DNA of 7,731 bases, from assembly GCA_023452965.1 (NCBI GenBank), contig JAEXUU010000237.1:1-7731 (forward strand). The letters run 5' to 3'. Both the position numbers and the translations under genes were made by a program. The DNA is from Pseudomonadota bacterium. Its GTDB lineage: Bacteria > Pseudomonadota > Alphaproteobacteria > Rhizobiales > Beijerinckiaceae. Under the pieces are notes generated by a model. It had not been told where the DNA came from. It saw only the letters and a list, made by a program, of their open reading frames with translations, and made no database searches. Positions 5,097-7,731 of this stretch are shown here, piece after piece. Every line of letters begins with the position of its first letter. Position 1 is the first letter of the stretch.

Positions 5097-7070
5097 TTAA
5101 AACTCCGCCCATTCCTCGAAGCGCCCGCCGCCGGCGACCTTGCGGCGCGGCTCGACGGCGCGAGCACGAACCTCGGCCTGGCGATAGGGCTTCACCGATG
5201 CCGCGGCCTGCCTCGGCGCAGTCGGAGCAGCGGCGGCTGCCCGGGAAGGCGCGGCAAAGCCGTTGGTGGCCGGCAGGGCACGCCCCTGGGCCTCGCCGGT
5301 GTGGAAGAAGGCGACGAGGTTCCGCAGCGCCTCGATCTGGCTGGCGAGGCTGTTCGCAGAGCCGGCGCTCTGCTCGGCCAGCGCCGCGTTCTGCTGGGTC
5401 GCCTCGTCCATATGCGCGACGGCCTGGCTCATCTCCGCGATGCCGCCGGCCTGCTCGGCCGTGGCCTCGGAGATTTCGGCCACGGTGCTGGAGACCTGCC
5501 CGGCCGCCGCGACGATCCGGTTCAGCGCCTCGCCGGTATGGCGCACGAAGCGCACACCATCGGCGACCTGCTCGTTCGAATTGACGATCAGGCCCTTGAT
5601 GTCCTTGGCGGCCTGGCTCGAACGCTGCGCCAGCGTCCGCACCTCCGAGGCGACGACGGCAAAGCCCTTGCCGGCATCGCCGGCGCGCGCCGCCTCGACC
5701 GCGGCGTTCAGCGCCAGGAGATTGGTCTGGAAGGCGATGCCGTCGATCACCGAGACGATCTCGGAAATGCGGGCGGAGGACGCCTCGATGCGCTCGATCG
5801 CGCCGACGGCGTCGGCGACCACCTTCTGACCCGCCTCGGCGACGCCCATCGCCTCCCCGGCCAGATCCGTCGCCCGGCGCGAACGCTCGGCGCTCTGCTT
5901 CACCGAAGCCGCGAGCTGCTCGGTCGTCGCTGCCGTCTGCTCGAGATTGCCGGCACTGTCCTCGGTACGGCGGGCGAGATCGGCGGCGCCGCTGCGGATC
6001 TCGGCCGCGGTCGTCGCGACATGGCCAGAGGTCCCCTGGATGCCGGACACGGTTTGCGCCAGCCGCGCCATCGTCTCGTTGAGCCCGGCCTTCAACTCGG
6101 CGAGGAGGCCCTGATAGTCGCCGTCGATGCGCTGGCTGAGATCGCCATCGGCCATGCCGGAGAGCACATCGGCAAACTCGCCGACCGCCCCTTCGACGAT
6201 GACGTTGATCTGATTGATGCCCTCGGCGATCCGCGCCAAGGCATCCGACTTCCCGGCGAGCGGGATGCGCCGCGAGAAGTCGCCTTCCGCTGCGGCCGAG
6301 ACGACATCGGCGACCTCGTTGGCGGCCGCGACCTCATCCGTCAGTTCGCGCCACTCCATCGTCGCGCCGAGCAGCCGCCCGTCCGCCTGCACCATCTGGC
6401 TGAGGGTCAGCGCGACCGTGCGCCGGCCCAGAGCGAAGCGCAGCGAGCGCATGCCGCCGGCCACGAACCCGCCGGAGGACTGGTTGTGGAAGACATCCAT
6501 CACCTTGCCGAGCATGTCCTTGGCGGAAATGCCGGGAAAGGCGATGCGGAAGTCGTCCTGCGCCTCGGCGAAGAACTTCAGCAGCGAGCGGTTGGCGAAG
6601 ACGACGCGGCCCTGCGCGTCGCAGACCATGATGTTGGTGCGGCAACCGTCGAGGGCCGCGCGGATACGGCTGGCTTCGACGCTGCTGTCCTGGAGCTGCC
6701 GCAGGCTGCGGGCGAGTTCGCCGACCTCGTCCCGGCGCGCCAGCTCCGGCAGCTCGGCTTCCTTGCCCTGCGCCAGTTGCTCGGTGCCCTCGCGCATCGC
6801 CGCCAGCGGCCTCGCCAGCGAACGCGCGGCGAGCCAGCCGAGCCCTGCGGCAACGGCGATCCCAGCGGCGCCGAAGGCAAGCGCCGGTCCGAGCATGGCG
6901 GAGGTCACCGTCTCTGCCTGCGGACCGCTCAGCCCAAGGACGGCGAGCTTCGCCGCCGTCGCCTGCTGCACCGCGATCGTGACCCCGGTGGCGGCGAGCA
7001 GTGACCCGCCGGCGAACAACGCCGGCAGTTTGAAGGTCAGTTTCGAAAGGCCCGCCGGCATCATGCTCAT
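5097..7070 (-). CDS. Methyl-accepting receptor with HAMP-PAS-HAMP architecture and CheR-tether pentapeptide
   Basis: This is an inner-membrane chemoreceptor that controls CheA through CheW. The start chosen is the ATG at 7070 (MSMM; 657 residues). In-frame ATGs at 7064 and 7061 are alternatives, and a GTG at 7196 would run into cheW. Approximate layout: TM1 15-36; a periplasmic loop of only about 22 residues; TM2 59-79; HAMP 80-133; PAS 136-248 ([28 protein letters not shown]); a HAMP-like stretch 249-343 with two repeats ([18 protein letters not shown]); signalling domain 344-590; a Pro/Ala-rich linker; and terminal EWAEF. The hairpin tip (447-478: [22 protein letters not shown], then [10 protein letters not shown]) is canonical. 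Methylation-type Glu/Gln pairs lie in [16 protein letters not shown] and [17 protein letters not shown]. Without a periplasmic ligand domain, sensing is probably cytoplasmic through PAS. The ligand is unknown. Confidence 0.93.
   Translation of the reverse strand: MSMMPAGLSKLTFKLPALFAGGSLLAATGVTIAVQQATAAKLAVLGLSGPQAETVTSAMLGPALAFGAAGIAVAAGLGWLAARSLARPLAAMREGTEQLAQGKEAELPELARRDEVGELARSLRQLQDSSVEASRIRAALDGCRTNIMVCDAQGRVVFANRSLLKFFAEAQDDFRIAFPGISAKDMLGKVMDVFHNQSSGGFVAGGMRSLRFALGRRTVALTLSQMVQADGRLLGATMEWRELTDEVAAANEVADVVSAAAEGDFSRRIPLAGKSDALARIAEGINQINVIVEGAVGEFADVLSGMADGDLSQRIDGDYQGLLAELKAGLNETMARLAQTVSGIQGTSGHVATTAAEIRSGAADLARRTEDSAGNLEQTAATTEQLAASVKQSAERSRRATDLAGEAMGVAEAGQKVVADAVGAIERIEASSARISEIVSVIDGIAFQTNLLALNAAVEAARAGDAGKGFAVVASEVRTLAQRSSQAAKDIKGLIVNSNEQVADGVRFVRHTGEALNRIVAAAGQVSSTVAEISEATAEQAGGIAEMSQAVAHMDEATQQNAALAEQSAGSANSLASQIEALRNLVAFFHTGEAQGRALPATNGFAAPSRAAAAAPTAPRQAAASVKPYRQAEVRARAVEPRRKVAGGGRFEEWAEF
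5100..5114 (-). other. Receptor C-terminal CheR/CheB-tether pentapeptide EWAEF
   Basis: The last five receptor codons read GAA TGG GCG GAG TTT. They fit the x-aromatic-x-x-aromatic pattern of receptor tethers such as E. coli NWETF and P. aeruginosa McpB GWEEF. A flexible Ala/Pro-rich linker of about 60 residues precedes it, as expected for a tether. Family knowledge says it recruits CheR, and in enterics also CheB. Confidence 0.7.
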
Positions 7071-7158
7071 AGGCTCTGTTGGTCTCTTCGGTGCAGTCGC
7101 AGGCGGGGCAGCTTCCTCTGGCGCTTTGGCGGGCGTCCTCCGGCGGTCTTGCGACGGC
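7071..7158 (-). other. 88-nt spacer between cheW and the receptor gene
   Basis: The spacer carries two Shine-Dalgarno-like strings on the minus strand, GGAGG (7137-7141) and AGAGGAAG (about 7112-7119). Neither is followed by a start codon at a usable distance. The receptor frame is open throughout. I see no hairpin or promoter that I would defend here. Confidence 0.4.
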
Positions 7159-7668
7159 TCAGTTGGCGCGGGCCTGCCGAGCCTGAGCGTCACCACCGTC
7201 CTTGATCACCGCCGCGAGGTCGAGCAGCGCCACGATGTCGGTGTCGAGCAGGACGAGCCCCTCGATCAGACCGTGCTCGTCGCGCTCCAGATCCGGCGCC
7301 GGACGAACCGCGCTGACCGGCACGTCGACGATGTCGGAGACCGAGTCGACCAGCAGGCCGGCGGTCTTGTCCTCGACATCGACGACGACGATGACATGGG
7401 TCGCGGTCGCATCGGTGACGCCGAGCCCGATCGCGGTACGAAGGTCGTAGACCGCCAGGATCACGCCGCGCAGGTTGAGCACGCCGCGCACATGCGGGGC
7501 CGCATGCGGCAGCGGCGTCGTCGCCTGCCAGCCCTTGATCTCCCGGACCATGCCGACATCGATGCCGAAGGTGCGATCGCCGACCTTGAAGGTCACGATC
7601 CGGCGCGCGGCCGATTCAGGCTGCGCCGACGAGAAGTGCTTTTCGCCGAGTTGGAGGGTCATGGTCAT
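7159..7668 (-). CDS. cheW: CheW receptor-kinase coupling protein
   Basis: CheW is a 169-residue adaptor that joins receptor tips to the CheA kinase in the cytoplasmic array. The CheW fold is recognisable in [11 protein letters not shown] (34-44), [18 protein letters not shown] (51-68) and VILAVYDLR (69-77). Arg67 of NLRG corresponds to the conserved receptor-contact arginine (Arg62 in E. coli). A C-terminal [18 protein letters not shown] strand/helix is also typical. No second domain is fused. The start chosen is the ATG at 7668, which overlaps an upstream stop as ATGA. The start is a six-base duplication (ATGACC twice), so the ATG at 7662 is an equally in-frame alternative. An 88-nt spacer separates its stop from the receptor start, the loosest junction of the operon. 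Confidence 0.93.
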   Translation of the reverse strand: MTMTLQLGEKHFSSAQPESAARRIVTFKVGDRTFGIDVGMVREIKGWQATTPLPHAAPHVRGVLNLRGVILAVYDLRTAIGLGVTDATATHVIVVVDVEDKTAGLLVDSVSDIVDVPVSAVRPAPDLERDEHGLIEGLVLLDTDIVALLDLAAVIKDGGDAQARQARAN

Positions 7669-7731
7669 CCAGCCAATTTGAGTTCGGGAGCAGTCTGGCG
7701 GCCGCCGGCAGCCGCCAGGCGCAGCATGGAA
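7665..7731 (-). CDS. 3' end of an upstream operon gene, possibly cheA (only ~22 codons visible)
   Basis: A frame open from the right edge reads [21 protein letters not shown] and ends with a TGA at 7667-7665 that overlaps the cheW ATG (ATGA). The tight overlap and Ala/Gly/Arg-rich coding style suggest a real gene tail transcribed with the operon. Synteny with che2-type clusters would predict cheA at this place, and a hydrophobic SMLRLA segment could be the end of a CheA regulatory domain. There is too little sequence to identify it. Confidence 0.45.
   Translation of the reverse strand, partial: SMLRLAAAGGRQTAPELKLAG

Noticed and set aside
5072..5167. Longer CheR beginning at a GTG at 5167
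   Set aside because: The extra 32 residues lie over the receptor's last codons and are not CheR-like. The ATG at 5071 gives the normal family length.
5301..7004. A long plus-strand open frame (567 codons) opposite the receptor gene
   Set aside because: It lies wholly inside a gene with clear domain motifs. Its translation is rich in Arg, Gly, Asp and His without recognisable motifs, as expected of the antisense strand of a high-GC gene.
1..7731. CRISPR arrays, tRNA or rRNA genes, insertion sequences or phage genes
   Set aside because: I saw no array-like spaced repeats, no tRNA-like structure and no transposase or integrase motifs. Almost all of the window is accounted for by the listed genes.

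Overview
This window comes from a high-GC bacterium and fits an alphaproteobacterium, probably of the Hyphomicrobiales (Bosea/Methylobacterium-like). That placement is an inference from strong G/C bias at third codon positions, the style of the proteins and the gene content; no rRNA or other taxonomic marker is present. Both ends cut a gene.

Layout. Positions 1-1361 (+) hold the 3' ~95% of manC, a bifunctional GDP-mannose pyrophosphorylase/phosphomannose isomerase of surface-sugar synthesis. It converges, over a 21-bp gap containing a hairpin, on a minus-strand gene (1383-1943) for an exported cysteine-type glutathione peroxidase. A perfect GC-rich hairpin (2043-2071) separates this from a tightly packed minus-strand chemotaxis-type operon. 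In transcription order the operon is: the tail of an unidentified gene (possibly cheA), cheW, a methyl-accepting receptor, cheR, cheD, cheB and cheY.

How the genes work together. CheW couples the receptor to a CheA kinase, which is not in the window. CheR methylates the receptor; CheB demethylates and deamidates it; CheD deamidates it; CheY carries the output phosphoryl group. The receptor has almost no periplasmic part. It carries HAMP, PAS and further HAMP-like segments before a standard signalling hairpin, and it ends in an aromatic pentapeptide (EWAEF) of the CheR-tether type. The order cheW-receptor-cheR-cheD-cheB and this receptor architecture resemble the Pseudomonas aeruginosa che2 cluster (Aer2/McpB). 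The resemblance comes from recalled knowledge and was not computed.

Most unusual feature. At the cheR/cheD junction (4185-4226) a 14-bp unit is tandemly repeated three times, and each copy begins with ATGA. The first ATGA overlaps the cheR stop, the third is the cheD start, and the two intervening copies each form a five-codon mini-ORF ending in the next ATGA. The result is an unbroken stop/start chain, cheR > MSLAR > MSPAI > cheD, with no good Shine-Dalgarno sequence. It looks like an ancestral four-base ATGA overlap expanded by tandem duplication, and it could set the CheD:CheR ratio through serial translational reinitiation.
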